Shown in pieces: positions 12,438 to 24,560 of a stretch of 64,000 bases of DNA (positions are counted from its first letter, which is position 1; each line of letters opens with the position of its first letter). Origin of the DNA: Pardosa pseudoannulata. Lineage: Eukaryota; Arthropoda; Arachnida; Araneae; Lycosidae. The translations under genes were made by a program, and so were the position numbers. The DNA lies in assembly GCA_032207245.1 (NCBI GenBank), contig CM063498.1:96814851-96878850 (forward strand). The letters are read 5' to 3'. The notes below the pieces were generated by a model. It was not told where the DNA came from. It did not search any database and saw only the letters and a program-made list of their open reading frames with translations.

Positions 12438-12587
12438 TCTCTTTTTTTTAATGCTTCTTTATTGTGTTTTTACTTTAAGATTTAAGCTTCAGTTGGCGAA
12501 AAGCCAAATTTAATTTAAACATATTAAAATAACAGGTTTGGCCCATAATGTGTATTTGCACTATACATCACCACCTCATCTTGTTAA

Positions 12588-12768
12588 AAATTCTTGGTTT
12601 CTTTTTCAGGTAGCCGTTACCTTAATATTAATGACAAAAACACCAGTATAGAAAAATTCCCCTTCAGAAACATTGAACGATGGAAACATCGTAGAACCAA
12701 GGTACAAGTTCCTGTATTAAAAGCGACTGCGGCCCGCAAAATAGGTTTATGGTTGCCGTATCTCTAAA
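12588..12768 (+). other. Possible short coding exon (unverified)
   Basis: A 60-codon open frame without an ATG. It contains a good acceptor (TTTCTTTTTCAG ending at 12609) and a good donor (CCAAG|GTACAAG at 12701/12702). The 92 bp between them would code, in the open frame, SRYLNINDKNTSIEKFPFRN and then IERWKHRRTK. The donor falls exactly on a codon boundary. The amino-acid composition looks more protein-like than other frames here. I recognise no family, and no neighbouring exon could be paired with it, so chance or a transposon remnant remains possible. Confidence 0.25.
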
Positions 12769-13057
12769 TTCAAATGATTAATTTTAGAGATGGCAGATCA
12801 AATCTGGAGGTCTCTTTCTTGAATCCAGCTTCCAAATAACGAGCATTCACTTAGAGCTAAAACTCGTTCTTTCATTATAGAGGGGATTTTTAAAAAATAA
12901 GACAATCATTCTCTTTAAGTCAAATAACCTCCGAAGTGGCGGATATGAAGAAAATGCAGAATATTATTTCGTCATTCGAATCAAATTAGTAAGTAATCAT
13001 TAACAAACCCTAAATAACGTCAGTTTATATACCCATTAAAATGAATTATACAGCTAT

Positions 13058-13100
13058 CTGTACCCCCATTGGGCGCCAATGTTCCCATTTTAGGAACATC
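13058..13100 (-). mobile_element. Possible LTR-retrotransposon LTR end and primer-binding site
   Basis: On the minus strand GGAACAT|TGGCGCCCAATGGGGG reads like an LTR 3' end (...CA) followed by a primer-binding site close to the TGGCGCCCAACGTGGGG type used by many gypsy-like elements. The putative LTR would extend to higher coordinates, where a SINE fragment has inserted. No gag/pol is visible nearby and no second LTR was found, so this is only a suggestive remnant. Confidence 0.35.
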
Positions 13101-13169
13101 ACCGAAAGTTTTGTAATAATTTTTTTTAAAACTTTTATTAAAGCAAATTACAAAATTCCTGTATATATG

Positions 13170-13217
13170 GTTTGGTTTGGAATGCTACGGTCTACGTTTT
13201 ACAGTACGAGGGCTAAG
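13170..13217 (-). mobile_element. Severely 5'-truncated SINE with intact target duplication
   Basis: Only the tail and about 45 bp of body remain (GGTTTGGAATGCTACGGTCTAC on the plus strand, 13173 onward). It is flanked by CCTGTATATATG and CCTGTACATATG (the latter at 13219-13230). The intact duplication shows the truncation happened at insertion, the usual outcome of incomplete target-primed reverse transcription. Confidence 0.8.
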
Positions 13218-13230
13218 TCCTGTACATATG

Positions 13231-15190
13231 AGAATATTTTTAAGAGAATTATTTTCAATGTATAGCAGAGTTTAATTGCTTAAAAGAATGGATTTTAAGT
13301 TTAAAACCACCATTCGTCTGGTAATATCTTTATTGCTGTTTAAATGAAAAATGTAATATGAGTGAAATATATTAAAAAAATATCTCAAATATTTTAGAAC
13401 TTGGATTCAAATAAAGAGAATGCTAAGACATAATTTAATCTCCTGACCATGACTCTCAAAATGGAAGAAAAATAACTCTATAAATAATATTGCGAAACAA
13501 TTCGCTATAGTTTTCAGCAGAGATTTAATAAACAATAATAAACTTTAATAAATAACTTTCCTGAAGCACACATTTCTAAAAACATTGCAAGTATATTTTT
13601 ACTTTATCTCCCTTCCCCACTCAATGGTTTCATTTTTCTCGACTTTTGATTTCAATTTGATAGCTCTAGGTTATGAAACTTTCTTCGGGTATTCACTCAG
13701 AAATGACATTAGATTCAAATATCCGAAGCAAAACTCTATTTCAAAATTTCTTTTGTTCTTCCATGAATTGAAATTGCTGTCTCATGATATTGCTTCTTTA
13801 TCGGAGTTTAAATCAGCCGCGATTATTCCCTCTAACAACTTTTCTGTGAAATAAGGCTTCCAAATCACGTTTTTTCCCATTGTATTTGGAATTCAGAAAT
13901 GAACCTTCATTACTCCCCCTATGTAGAAAACTGTAAGGCTTACGATTTTTCCGTGTATAGCTCAAATATAAAAAATTTAAAGAGAAAAATTTAAGTGTGC
14001 AAACAGGGTTCGAAATCTGCTAGTCGTAAATAAAAGCTATAAGAAAATGTGTTGCGATATCATCTAAAAGTCTGATTTTTAAAGTTATAAACACAAAATT
14101 AACACAAAATTGGAATTACTTAGATCCATGTTAACATTGGAGCGGTTTTAAAGAATTTCAGTAGTTGGCATTAAAATTTAATATAACAATTTAACCATTT
14201 ATTTAATAGATAACTTTTATTAAAGTTCAACTATAAGTCAAGAAAAAATGTCCAAGTTATTTTTTTAAAAAATTATAAATAAAAATTATAAATAATTATA
14301 AATAAAAAATTAATAATTTAAAGTAGTTAAATGTTTACCATGCTGGCTTACTTAGATCCATTCTAACCTAAGGTTATTTTTTACGATTAGATTTTAGTTT
14401 GTTTTTAGAGATTAACGTTTATACAAAAATCTTCTTTTATTTAAAAATTACAAAAAAATACGGAATTTAGAAAAATAAATTCGTACATTCGCTTTTAAAC
14501 GAAAAGCAATACACCATTGAATGAAATTCAGACAAAAAGATGTGCAAGGTGAAAAGCTAAGTCAATGAGATTAAGCTAAAAGGATCTTTTTTATAACTGT
14601 GATTCTTAAACACGTTGGAACTACTTTAATATTTTTTAAAACTAAATACTCTCAATAGCTTTGTTTAATTTCAAATTTCCTTATAAAAGTGTGCTATATT
14701 GTTTTTCTTTTCATACCAGAAAGTAGGAATTCCATTTTAGTAAATTAATCTGTTATCATCTATTAGACGAGGGTAAGGGTAAAAGACAATTTGCCACTGC
14801 ACATGATCTGTCGAAATAACATCACAAATAGTACAGTCAAACCACGTCACAGCGCCACATTGCCCTCATAAATCAATTTTGTGTTGTAACGTGTTTGGTG
14901 GTATATCCATTAATGATCCTCTGTCAGTAGATAATATTAAAATTTCTCTAGATTAATACTAGTGTAAATTTATATAATTTCATTAATTTAAAAAAATATG
15001 CACTAGAATTCCCTATTTAAAATAAAAAATAATTATCAAGTCTAAAAGTTTAGAATTATTTTCTATTTAATCATTTTTGTACTTGTTATTTATTCTATGT
15101 CTGGTATTTTTTCTAACATTTTTTGTAGCTTTTCTTTCAGTGAATATCTTTAACTATTCTAGTTTATTTTGAAAGAGCTCAAAATGTTAT
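13231..15190. other. AT-rich non-coding DNA
   Basis: No gene accepted. The 89-codon frame at 13585-13854 is ATG-started and slightly less AT-rich than average, but its product has no recognisable domain and the opposite strand is almost as open. Simple AT-rich repeats (ATTATAAATAAA words) occupy 14265-14325. Confidence 0.45.
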
Positions 15191-15606
15191 AAAATATTTT
15201 TCTATCTTATTATATTAGGTTTGTAAGGGTATAATACCATATTTTAGTTCAATTTTTCTCAGGAAACCATTTTAAAGGGAACAACAATATTGTTAACATC
15301 TTGTTAATATCAATCTATACAGTTTTACAGTGATGCATAAGTATAAATTACAGAACACACAAATCAACTGCTAAAGGGATTATAGACTTTGAAACAGAAT
15401 AAAGATTAAAAAATATATTTTTCTATCTTATTATATTAGGTTTGTAAGTGTATAATACCATATTTTAGTTCAATTTTTCTCAGGAAACCATTTTAAAGGG
15501 AACAACACTTGTTAACCTCACACTATATAAAGTTTTACCGTGATACATAGCTATAAATTACAGATCACACTGCTGAAGTAATTGTAGATTTTGAAACAGA
15601 ATAAAA
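15191..15606. repeat. Tandem duplication of a ~220-bp unit
   Basis: Copy 1 (15191-15409) and copy 2 (15412-15606) share TCTATCTTATTATATTAGG, TTTCTCAGGAAACCATTTTA, AAGGGAACAACA and the closing TTTGAAACAGAATAAA. Their first 100 bp are almost identical (offset 221 bp), while the second copy has lost about 20 bp in its middle. The two copies are directly adjacent. Confidence 0.9.
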
Positions 15607-17483
15607 TAAATATTCTAACACGTATTCTTTTATACAATAATTTATACCACGCACCCGAAGGAAAAGTTTCTAAAAAGGATTATTTATATTATAACAGATT
15701 ATTAAAACTTCTTTATTAGCAATTTATATATATTTTTATTTTAAATGTTTGTCTCCATTTCATAGACGTATTCTTTCTTTTAGCCACTATTAATTAATAG
15801 ATCGCTAAATTTTTGACTTCAAAATCTATTAATTTTCTTATATATTCAAATCTTATTAGTTTTATCGATTTCAATACATCTTTGTATAGACAGACACTAT
15901 TCAATACTTACGGGTTAAAATATTTAAAATATTTAAATTGAAACATTTATTAGGAAAAAAGGACAATAAGGATAAAACAGAAATACAAATTATAAATTTT
16001 CCCATTTGCTCTATCTAACTGGGAAATGCTGTTTAACATTATAATAAATTGCCGTTTTAATAAATTCGTAACAGTGTAGTATTATAAAGGAGATTTGCTC
16101 ACATAGATATATCGTGCAATAACACGGTGGGCGGTATATGGGGGTAGCACTATGTAGGCGTTTGACTGTATATTTTTTCTCTTTAAATACTAAAGTATAA
16201 ATTTTACAGTTTTTTTTCGAGTTCATCGTCCATATTATTTCATATATAAATAACATATTTTAAATGTATGACTACTTTTAGTCAGTGAGGTTATGTATTA
16301 CTAAAATATTTCTCTTTTTCTATAATGTACAATTCGACAAGTATCAATTTATAGATTTAATTGAAGCATACATTATTATTTTAAAGCTGAATCTAATATA
16401 TGCAATTGACAACTGTGTAGAATTATAGTCTCCTGCCAACTACAACATTAGTTGTAAGGTTAGCACAAATGGTGGATCGTTTAGAAAACTGAATTCCCTA
16501 ACAAATACGCTCAGTTATTTGATTTCTGAAGCTAGAGATGTATGTTCACAAGCAGCTGGTAGAGGTTTAAAACGATATCAATTACTCGTCAGCATGTCGC
16601 AGAATGGTTTCAAAGTTTGAGACTGGTTGTAATATGGTGACTGATGACTGCTAGGACATCATCGACAACCTTCCCATATCCCAGACTTTATTTCTTTACT
16701 TGAAAAACCACCGATAAGACCTATGATTCGCTTTGGGCAAGACGGGTTAAACAGTTTTGAATACGCAATGCCAGGAATTTTCTACTTTGGATAATTAAAC
16801 TCCTACCACGTAGAGACAAGTATCCTAACCAGTATGGAATTTATGTTGAAACATAACCCCACTTATATAGTATCAGTTGGCTATAATGGTTTTATGAAAT
16901 AAAAAGTACACATTTTATTTAAAGTATTTAAACTTCACTTTTTCATCGCTTTTTATGTATTTAAAATAGAACTGTAATATAAAGATTGTAGTTTAATGAA
17001 TTACAATGAAAAAAGTCAAAATTTTGTATTGTTCATTTAATACTATAATTATTACTTGCAATTATTTATTATTATAAACTTAAACACAAAACATCACCAA
17101 CTTATCTTTATACATAAGCAATGGCATTCTATTTGTTTGAATATCTCTTATTTGCGTCACAAAACGTAATGTTCTCTTTCAGTTTCATAATTTAAAGTTC
17201 TGCATCCATCATGTCTGGTTTTCGATTTATGACTGACGTACGATACATAATTATGATAGAATAGGTATCGCATACGAACTTGAATGAAGATAGATAGAAA
17301 TTGGTAAGAAAATAGTCTAAAAGAATTGGAGTTCTAGAGCACTAAGCTGAAAGTAGAGTGTCAGATGATTCAGATTGATTTATATTCGCTTAGGACGAAG
17401 CAAACTTCACGAGCGGCAATTTTTCTATATTGCATACTACTTTTGTTTCTCACTATAAGCTTTATTGTATTGTAAGCTGTCAA
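15607..17483. other. AT-rich non-coding DNA
   Basis: Nothing firmly identified except the tRNA-like remnant near 16.8 kb. A GC-richer region at about 16420-16860 may be an old transposon. The frame at 16011-16256 (minus) is not recognisable. Confidence 0.4.
16795..16847 (-). repeat. Weak tRNA-like remnant, distinct from the main SINE
   Basis: On the minus strand, TACTGGTTAGGATACTTGTC followed by TCTACGTGGTAGGAG resembles the D arm and anticodon arm of a tRNA (Glu/Asp-like). The T-arm position has only the degraded AGTTTAATTATCC. It may be the head of another old SINE or a decayed tRNA pseudogene. Confidence 0.25.
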
Positions 17484-17607
17484 CCAGTTTGGCTCGAACC
17501 GTTCGATCTACGGTTTTGCTACACGAGGGTGGAACTTACTGCTTAAATATATTCTTAAAGAATACGAACACCATGTCAATATAACCTGTCAAACTCATAC
17601 TCGAAGC
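17484..17607 (-). mobile_element. Highly decayed tRNA-SINE
   Basis: Family features remain on the plus strand: GGCTCGAACCGTTCGATCTACGG, TGCTACACGAGGGT, ACTGCTTAAA and GAATACGAACACCATG. The B-box region is reduced to CATACTCGAAG. No target duplication could be identified. Confidence 0.55.
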
Positions 17608-17879
17608 TACTGCTTTAACTGTTATTTGATGTAAATTACTGAAATCTTATGACCTTAGATAAATTAAATACAAACACATATACGGGAATCATAAAACCAA
17701 CAGAAATGTATTTTATAAAACAGTTTAAGACAATTTTTCTCTAGAACAATCCATTTTTTTTAATCTCTTTTAGTAAATACTCTTTGTACTATATACTAAA
17801 TTTTTCCTAGATTTTAGATTCCTTTTTTTATAACGTTTTAACTTGTTTGCTTACAGTTTCATTCAAACACGAATATGCA

Positions 17880-18316
17880 TGAAAACGTGTATATTCAAAT
17901 GAGTGTTTAATTGTATATATACATAATCAAACACACATACATTATATATACAACCGTACGTAAAATGTCGTTTATGTGTAAAATACAAATACTTAAAATC
18001 AATATTTATGTATACAGATATTTATTCATGAATACAATTGTATGCATAGATATGCAAAGCAACAAACTTATGCTTGCATATCGTTGTATTCATACATTTA
18101 TGAAAACAAAGTAAATGCCCATATCTATGTAATAAATATAAGGCAAAAATGAATTCGACTTTATTCCATATAATTGTGGAGCAATCAGTACAGTGCTAAT
18201 TTTGAGACACTTGTTACGTATTTACAAAACTAATTGAATATATATTAAATACATATATATTCAATATCGGTCTCTCTCTATGTGTGTGTGAGATTAGACA
18301 GACAGACAGACAGACA
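17880..18316. repeat. TATG/ATAC-rich simple-repeat region and (GACA)n
   Basis: Interspersed ATAC, ATGTAT and CATA words run through this segment, ending with (GT)n at about 18280 and a (GACA)n run of about five units at 18296-18316. The open frame here (17911-18114) only reflects these words. Confidence 0.7.
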
Positions 18317-18469
18317 TGAAGATAGAGAAAGATTATTTATTACATATAGAGTACTATACAAATTTATTGGAAATTAAAATAAGTTTTTCAAAAAAGTCAA
18401 TACTTTTTAAGGTACGAGAAAACAAACATATTTTCAAAAATAATATCTTTATTAAGATATTTTTCATTT

Positions 18470-18830
18470 ATTGATAAAATAAACAAAAAATATTTCATGC
18501 AAGTTACATGGATTACATATTACATATGATTTCAACCGAGTAATTACATTTAATAACTGAAATCTCATTTATTTTATTTCATATGGAAATAATAAATGCA
18601 TCACGTAAAAAAAGCATTACCTGAGAACAGGTAATTTGAAATAATTACAGAGCTATTTTTGCAAATATTAAAAGACTGAAGATTATCTTGCTATTGGAGA
18701 ACTATTCTTAGGTTTAATCAAATGAAACATTGTCATTTTACACGTTATTTCTTTTAACATTGAGTAGGATATTTCAGAGATTCATGTCTGCAGAAAACAT
18801 TTATGTATGAATTACTCTCCCCATATTCGT
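18470..18830 (+). repeat. Dispersed repeat, copy 1 of 3
   Basis: Shares an ordered set of landmarks with 24225-24560 and 25690-26100: TAATTACATTTAATAACTGAAA, a purine-rich block, GCATTACCTGAGAACAGGTAAT, TTTAATCAAATGAAAC and a run ending with a pyrimidine-rich TTATTTC. Identity is modest, so this is an old duplication or an old transposon family. No terminal features visible. Confidence 0.65.
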
Positions 18831-19155
18831 GTAAGAAGTGTTAATTAATTTTCTATGTTCTTTACACATTTACGTGGTTATAGAAATTAGTTTTTTATCT
18901 TCATGCTATAAATATTCTACCTTTCTCTCTCTCCCTTTTTCTCTCCCATATTTACATATATCAGTTGTGTCTGCGTGCGTGTATATTGAAATAGTTAAAT
19001 GTACACAATATATATTTGTAGCAACATATACATAAGCATTCACGTATAAATTAATATACATCAATTAATATACAATTGTATTTATCGTACATATATGTAT
19101 GCATGCGTAATTTATGTACGCATATTTGAAGTACTTGGTGTTTCTTGGTACAGAT
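18831..19155. other. Pyrimidine run and TATG-type simple repeat
   Basis: Contains CTTTCTCTCTCTCCCTTTTTCTCTCCC around 18920-18946 in two stretches, and ATGTATGCATGCGTAATTTATG-type words around 19095. No gene recognised. Confidence 0.5.
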
Positions 19156-19862
19156 GGTACCCTTAACATACACACTCGAGTTAACTCGAACGCGCTAAAC
19201 TGGTCAAAGTGTGCACATTCTAGATAATTCGAGCGGAGTTACATTTTATGTTGTTATATTTTTTCCCACTCGAATGCAATCTACAATTGAAAATAACAAT
19301 GTGATAGCAAAAATTATAACAATCATTTTATTGACATTTATCATTTACATGGGATAGTAAGCTATAACATTTACTATTCCGTATAAAATATACATATTTT
19401 TTCTACTTATCACTTACGATTTATCCCTTTCTTGTGAGCTGCTTTCTGGCAGTGTAATCATATTCATATGCTGATCGCTCATATTTCAATATATATTTTA
19501 CTAAATTATAATGCAAAATAAAATGCAATTGTTAACTATTTTATTACTAAGCTCGGCTGCAAAAAAATCCTTGACGCGAAGAGTCACTTTATATACTTTA
19601 TTCTTAAGATATTAAACATAAGTATTTCATATTTCATAAATATGCATGAAGGGATGACAAATCATGTTGTCAATTGGTAGACTGATATTTTAAAAATTAG
19701 AACTCCTACCAATTGTATATATATCCAATAAGCTCAAATTTTGATTATTTTTGTATTTTTGTAATTTTTTTTGGCAAGATAACGTTCTAAAATGTGTTTT
19801 TTACATAAAAAATAGATTTTATTTGGCCGGCCTTTAAAAAAAACTATGCATTAAGGTTTTAA
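19156..19862 (-). mobile_element. piggyBac-like non-autonomous element, family A, longest copy
   Basis: Homologous over its length to 46377-47200 and, at both ends, to 48239-48478, in inverse orientation. The right end reads GCATTAAGGTTTTAA, corresponding to TTAACCCCTTAATGC in the 48-kb copy. The left end, CCCTTAACATACACACTCGAG, corresponds to CCCTTTAACGTGCACGCTCGAG. A subterminal palindrome CTCGAGTTAACTCGA is retained. The TTAA is intact on the right and mutated (GGTA) on the left. No transposase is encoded. Confidence 0.75.
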
Positions 19863-20840
19863 TTAAATAGAAGTTGATTATGTTTATCGTAAAAAAAAAT
19901 GGTGTCATATTCACCTACAATCAAAGTGAAATTTTGCCTTTTTTCGTTTCCGGTTGCAATTAAAATTAAAATACTGTTTCTCTTGACAGGATGCCAAAAT
20001 ATTTTCCGTCTAATAATCTAGTAACTGATGATCATATGACAAATTATGGAGGTATTAACATTAAAACGAAAAACAAGTATTTCTAAAAGGCATATTTTTT
20101 TAAATGTTTGAAAAGTTGTGTAATGCCATTATTGCATACACACGTTTCGATAAAATTTGAGTCATTTGGGAGATATGAGTCATTTGGGAAGTTTTTTTTA
20201 GTATTTAAGTCAAATTGGAACACTTAAAATCTTCTAGAATATATGGAATTTGTTTTTAATTGTCCATTTCGAGAGAACTTTTGACTTTTCAACAATGTAA
20301 AAATGTAACAAATAGACGAACTAAGAAAATGTACAGGACACTTTCCAAAGTTCCAAAAGTTCCAAAATCAACCTCATGAAAATTTTTGTAGAAAAAAAAA
20401 TTAATAAAGTATTCCTTTTTTCCCGAAACAAAATTATATTTTACGACAGCGAAAAATTTAAGCTATACGAGTCCATTTTTTAAATTCTAAATCCTTCATG
20501 AATCAACAGATGGCAGTTTTAAAATATACGAAACTTTCAGCAGACATCATTGCGTCTACTGTTTCGCCGAATGTCGCTGGAAAGTCTACTTTAATGGATT
20601 AAATAATTAGCTTTATGGGCAATTTTATTAATACCTCCTTTATTTAAAATCTCGGGTAAATTACGTGTGGACTGCTAATTTATAACAAATAGCTCTAGAG
20701 GGCAAAGTTGAGATTGGAACAAAACTTAAGTCAAAGTTGCGTGAAGAATAAACCCACAAGCATTCTTATTTATGTATAAAGATTTGTGTGCAGCATTTTA
20801 AAATGCCAATGCTCCTTCTATTAAAAAAGATTCAATTTAT
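19863..20840. other. Non-coding DNA, partly less AT-rich
   Basis: Nothing classified. A local repeat, GAGTCATTTGGGAGATAT followed by GAGTCATTTGGGAAG, lies at 20159-20190, and TTCCAAAGTTCCAAAAGTTCC at about 20343 is a short tandem. Confidence 0.4.
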
Positions 20841-20974
20841 TGTTTGGTTTGGAATGCTAGAATTTAATTTTTTACAACACTAGAGCTGAGACTAGCTCAC
20901 ACTGCTTAAAGCCGACTCCAAACGGCTACAAGCATCCATGCCACATTGGGATACGAACCCACGAAATTAGGTAT
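20841..20974 (-). mobile_element. tRNA-SINE, 5'-truncated and decayed
   Basis: Tail (TGTTTGGTTTGGAATGCTAG), body (CACACTGCTTAAAGCCGACT, CCAAACGGCTACAAGCATCC) and a degenerate B-box region (GGGATACGAACCCACG on the plus strand) are present. The A-box end is lost after about 20974. Confidence 0.8.
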
Positions 20975-21869
20975 TGTATTATTACTTTTAAATATATGGA
21001 TAATGTTTTTTTAGAATACGTACGAAAATTATGTCCTGAAATGTAACCGCTCATATTAAGACGTCGAATGAGAGACACGTGCTTGTAAAAATAAATGAAA
21101 GTGGATAATTTTATATTAAAGAATTGGGAACAAAAATAAATATAGCACTAATTATGAATTCCCTGTGTTCAAGACTCAAATAGAATGATAAGGTTTAATA
21201 ACCCTAATCTTCTTTCTAGATAGAAATAAATATAAAAAAATTAATAAAAATGTTCTTCCTTTTAAAGATTTTTTTTTGTGCAGGATGGGTAATTATTAGA
21301 ATGTTATTTTAGAAAACATAAAAAATTAAAAGAAAAATAAAATTTTTATCTTAGAAAATTTCGTTGATTTAATCAAATAAAAACAGTCTTATTCAGAACA
21401 TTTTTTATTAAATATGATATTGGGGTCAGGAATGAATTCCAAAAATACATTTTGTTAGGAAACGTGCACATTACTATCAGATTCCTTAAATATTTCCATC
21501 ACATTATTTTAATCTTTGATGATATCAGTTTTAAAATTGTACTTAATATTAAAAATATCCCCTATCTCTCATTCAAAAATGTGTGCATGTGTATTCGTGC
21601 ATGTAGTGATAAATATGATAAATGTTATAAGATGACAGTGGATGATGTGAAGAGATAAATTCGACATTTCTATGAATGTCTTATAATTACAAAATTTGTT
21701 TATAATAAGAAAATAAAACTTATAATGAAATGAGGAAACAGTTATTTCTTATTAAATTTGTCCTATAATGCAGAGAGATTTACTTGCAGCATAAAATATT
21801 TATCAACAATTTTTTAACGTTTTTACACAAAATAGTTTCTATTTTATAAATACTTCAATTATTCCAGGT
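20975..21869. other. AT-rich non-coding DNA
   Basis: No known element. The 68-codon frame at 21452-21658 starts with a non-ATG codon and has no recognisable domain. Confidence 0.4.
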
Positions 21870-23589
21870 GTATTTATCAACCTTTATATTCTTGCATTTA
21901 TGAATTACATAACATGTAGCTTAATCAATAAAAGTTAAATTTAATGTTTTTGGATTTATCAACATTTATATTCTTGCATTTATTAATTACATACCATGTA
22001 GCTTAAGCAATAAAAGTTAAATTTAATGTTTTTGGATTTATCAACATTTATATTCTTGCATTTATGAATTACATACCTTGTAGCTTAAGCAATAAAAGTT
22101 AAATTTAATGTTTTTGGATTTATCAACCTTTATATTCTTGCATTTATCAATTATATACATTGTAGCTTAAGCAATAAAAGTTAAATTTAATATTTATGGA
22201 TTTATCAACCTTTATATTCTTGCATTTATGAATTACATACCTTGTGGCTTTAGCAATAAAAGTTAAATTTAATGTTTATGGATTTATCAACATTTATATT
22301 CTTGCATTTATGAATTACATAACATGTAGCTTAATCAATAAAAGTTAAATTTAATGTTTTTGGATTTATCAACATTTATATTCTTGCATTTATCAATTAT
22401 ATACCTTGTAGCTTAAGCAATAAAAGTTAAATTTAATATTTATGGATTTATCAACCTTTATATTCTTGCATTTATGAATTACATACCTTGTGGCTTTAGC
22501 AATAAAAGTTAAATTTAATGTTTTTGGATTTATCAACATTTATATTCTTGCATTTATGAATTACATACCGTGTAGCTTAAGCAATAAAAGTTAAATTTCA
22601 TGTTTTTGGATTTATCAACCTTTATATTGTTGCATTTATGAATTACATACCTTGTGGCTTTAGCAATAAAAGTTAAATTTAATGTTTTTGGATTTATCAA
22701 ATTTATATTTTTCCATTTATGAATTACATACCTTGTAGTTTAAGCAATAAAAGTTAAATTTAATGTTTTTGGATTTATCAACCTTTATATTCTTGCATTC
22801 ATCAATAACATACCTTGTAGTTTAAGCAATAAAAGTTAAATTTAATGTTTTTGGATTTATCAACCTTTATATTCTTGCATTCATCAATAACATACCTTGT
22901 AGTTTAAGCAATAAAAGTTAAATTTAATGTTTTTGGATTTATCAAATTTATATTCTTGCATTCATCAATAACATACCTTGTAGTTTAAGCAATAAAAGTT
23001 AAATTTAATGTTTTTGGATTTATCAACCTTTATATTCTTGCATTCATCAATAACATACCTTGTAGTTTAAGCAATAAAAGTTAAATTTAATGTTTTTGGA
23101 TTTATCAACCTTTATATTCTTGCATTCATCAATAACATACCTTGTAGTTTAAGCAATAAAAGTTAAATTTAATGTTTTTGGATTTATCAGCCTTTATATT
23201 CTTGCATTCATCAATAACATACCTTGTAGTTTAAGCAATAAAATTTAAATTTAATGTTTTTGGATTTATCAACCTTTATATTCTTGCATTTATGAATTAC
23301 ATACCATGTAGCTTAAGCAATAAAAGTTAAATTTAATGTTTTTGGATTTATCAACATTTATATTCTTTCATTTATGAATTACATACCTTAGCTTTAGCAA
23401 TAACAGTTAAATTTAATATTTTTGGATTTATCAACATTTATATTCTTGCATTTGTGAATTACATACCTTGTAGTTTAAGCAATAAAATTTAAATTTAATG
23501 TTTTTGGATTTATCAACATTTATATTCTTGCATTTATGAATTACATACCATGTAGCTTAAGCAATAAAAGTTAAATTTAATGTTTTTGG
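21870..23589. repeat. Minisatellite array, 82-bp unit, about 21 copies
   Basis: The unit starts GGATTTATCAACCTTTATAT, continues TCTTGCATTTATGAATTAC and ATACCTTGTAGCTTAAGC, and ends AATAAAAGTTAAATTTAATG plus a T run. The phase is constant at 82 bp (for example 21952 and 22034), with a few units shortened by 2-4 bp. There are sub-types. Units with CATTTATGAATTACATACC dominate both flanks. A central block of six consecutive units (22796-23255) carries CATTCATCAATAACATACC and TAGTTT instead. The array ends abruptly at GGTACCACG. No coding frame runs through it. Confidence 0.97.
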
Positions 23590-24224
23590 TACCACGTTAT
23601 CTAATTTCCTCTTAAAAAAATATGTTACATTTAAAAAATTTGATATTTTCTTAATTTTCTTTACTTTTTATATTTTCTTAGAATCCTTATGATAGAAACT
23701 GCATTTTAAAGTCTAAAATGTACTTAAATATAAATGAAAATAATTGCCACATTATACGGTTAAGAAAACATGGAGCACTTCTAAAAAAGCTCATTTTCTA
23801 AAACGTTATCAACTGCTTCAAAAAAATATATTTTACTTTCTAAACCAGTGACATTAAAATGTAAAAAACATATAAGACAATAAAAATGAATTTTAAAAGT
23901 TTACTATCTCTTGAATATACAATTATAAAAAAATGCGTATATGTTTGTATACAAGTGTTTATCATATTTGTAGTCATGTGTATGACGTATGCCCATTTTC
24001 ATGATAAGCAAAAATACTCATTTAAGTATTCGTCTTGAAACCTTAAATATTTATTTATCATTACATTATTTTAAAATAAAATATAAATTTGATTAGGTAA
24101 TTATTAAAATTAAGGCATGTTCTCAAACATTTGAACTGATTGTAATACTATAAAAAGCAATCATATGCCTCATAAAAATTCTGAATGAGATTTGAATAGG
24201 AAAAAAAATATTCGATTAAGTAGA
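23590..24224. other. AT-rich non-coding DNA
   Basis: No feature recognised beyond a GT/TATG-rich patch at 23935-23990 resembling those near the other two dispersed-repeat copies. Confidence 0.4.
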
Positions 24225-24560
24225 ATAAAAAGATTCTAGACAAATTACACGAATTATGTATTTCATATGCTCACAATGCATACTGAGTAATTATATGTAA
24301 TAACCAAAATCTCATTTCTTTCATTTCATTCGGCAACAGGGAAAAATGAATTGAAAAAAAAAATAAGTACCTTGAGAACACGTGGCTTAATTCTTGTGGA
24401 AAAAAATTAGTGGTTAATAAATTGCTGTTTCATCAAATAAAGATTAAAATTAAAAAAAGTTTTTTGCTGAAAAATGTCTTGGTTTTAATCAAATGAAAAT
24501 ATTATTACTTTTGCAGAGTATAGTATTATATATCAGACATCTTTGAAAGCCATAAAACTT
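24225..24560 (+). repeat. Dispersed repeat, copy 2 of 3
   Basis: Landmarks in the same order as the copies at 18470 and 25690: GAGTAATTATATGTAATAAC, ATCTCATTTCTTTCATTTCATT, AAGTACCTTGAGAACACGTG, TGTCTTGGTTTTAATCAAATG. Confidence 0.65.

Noticed and set aside
21870..23589. CRISPR-like array
   Set aside because: The whole 82-bp unit is repeated without unique spacers, and the genome context is eukaryotic; it is a minisatellite.
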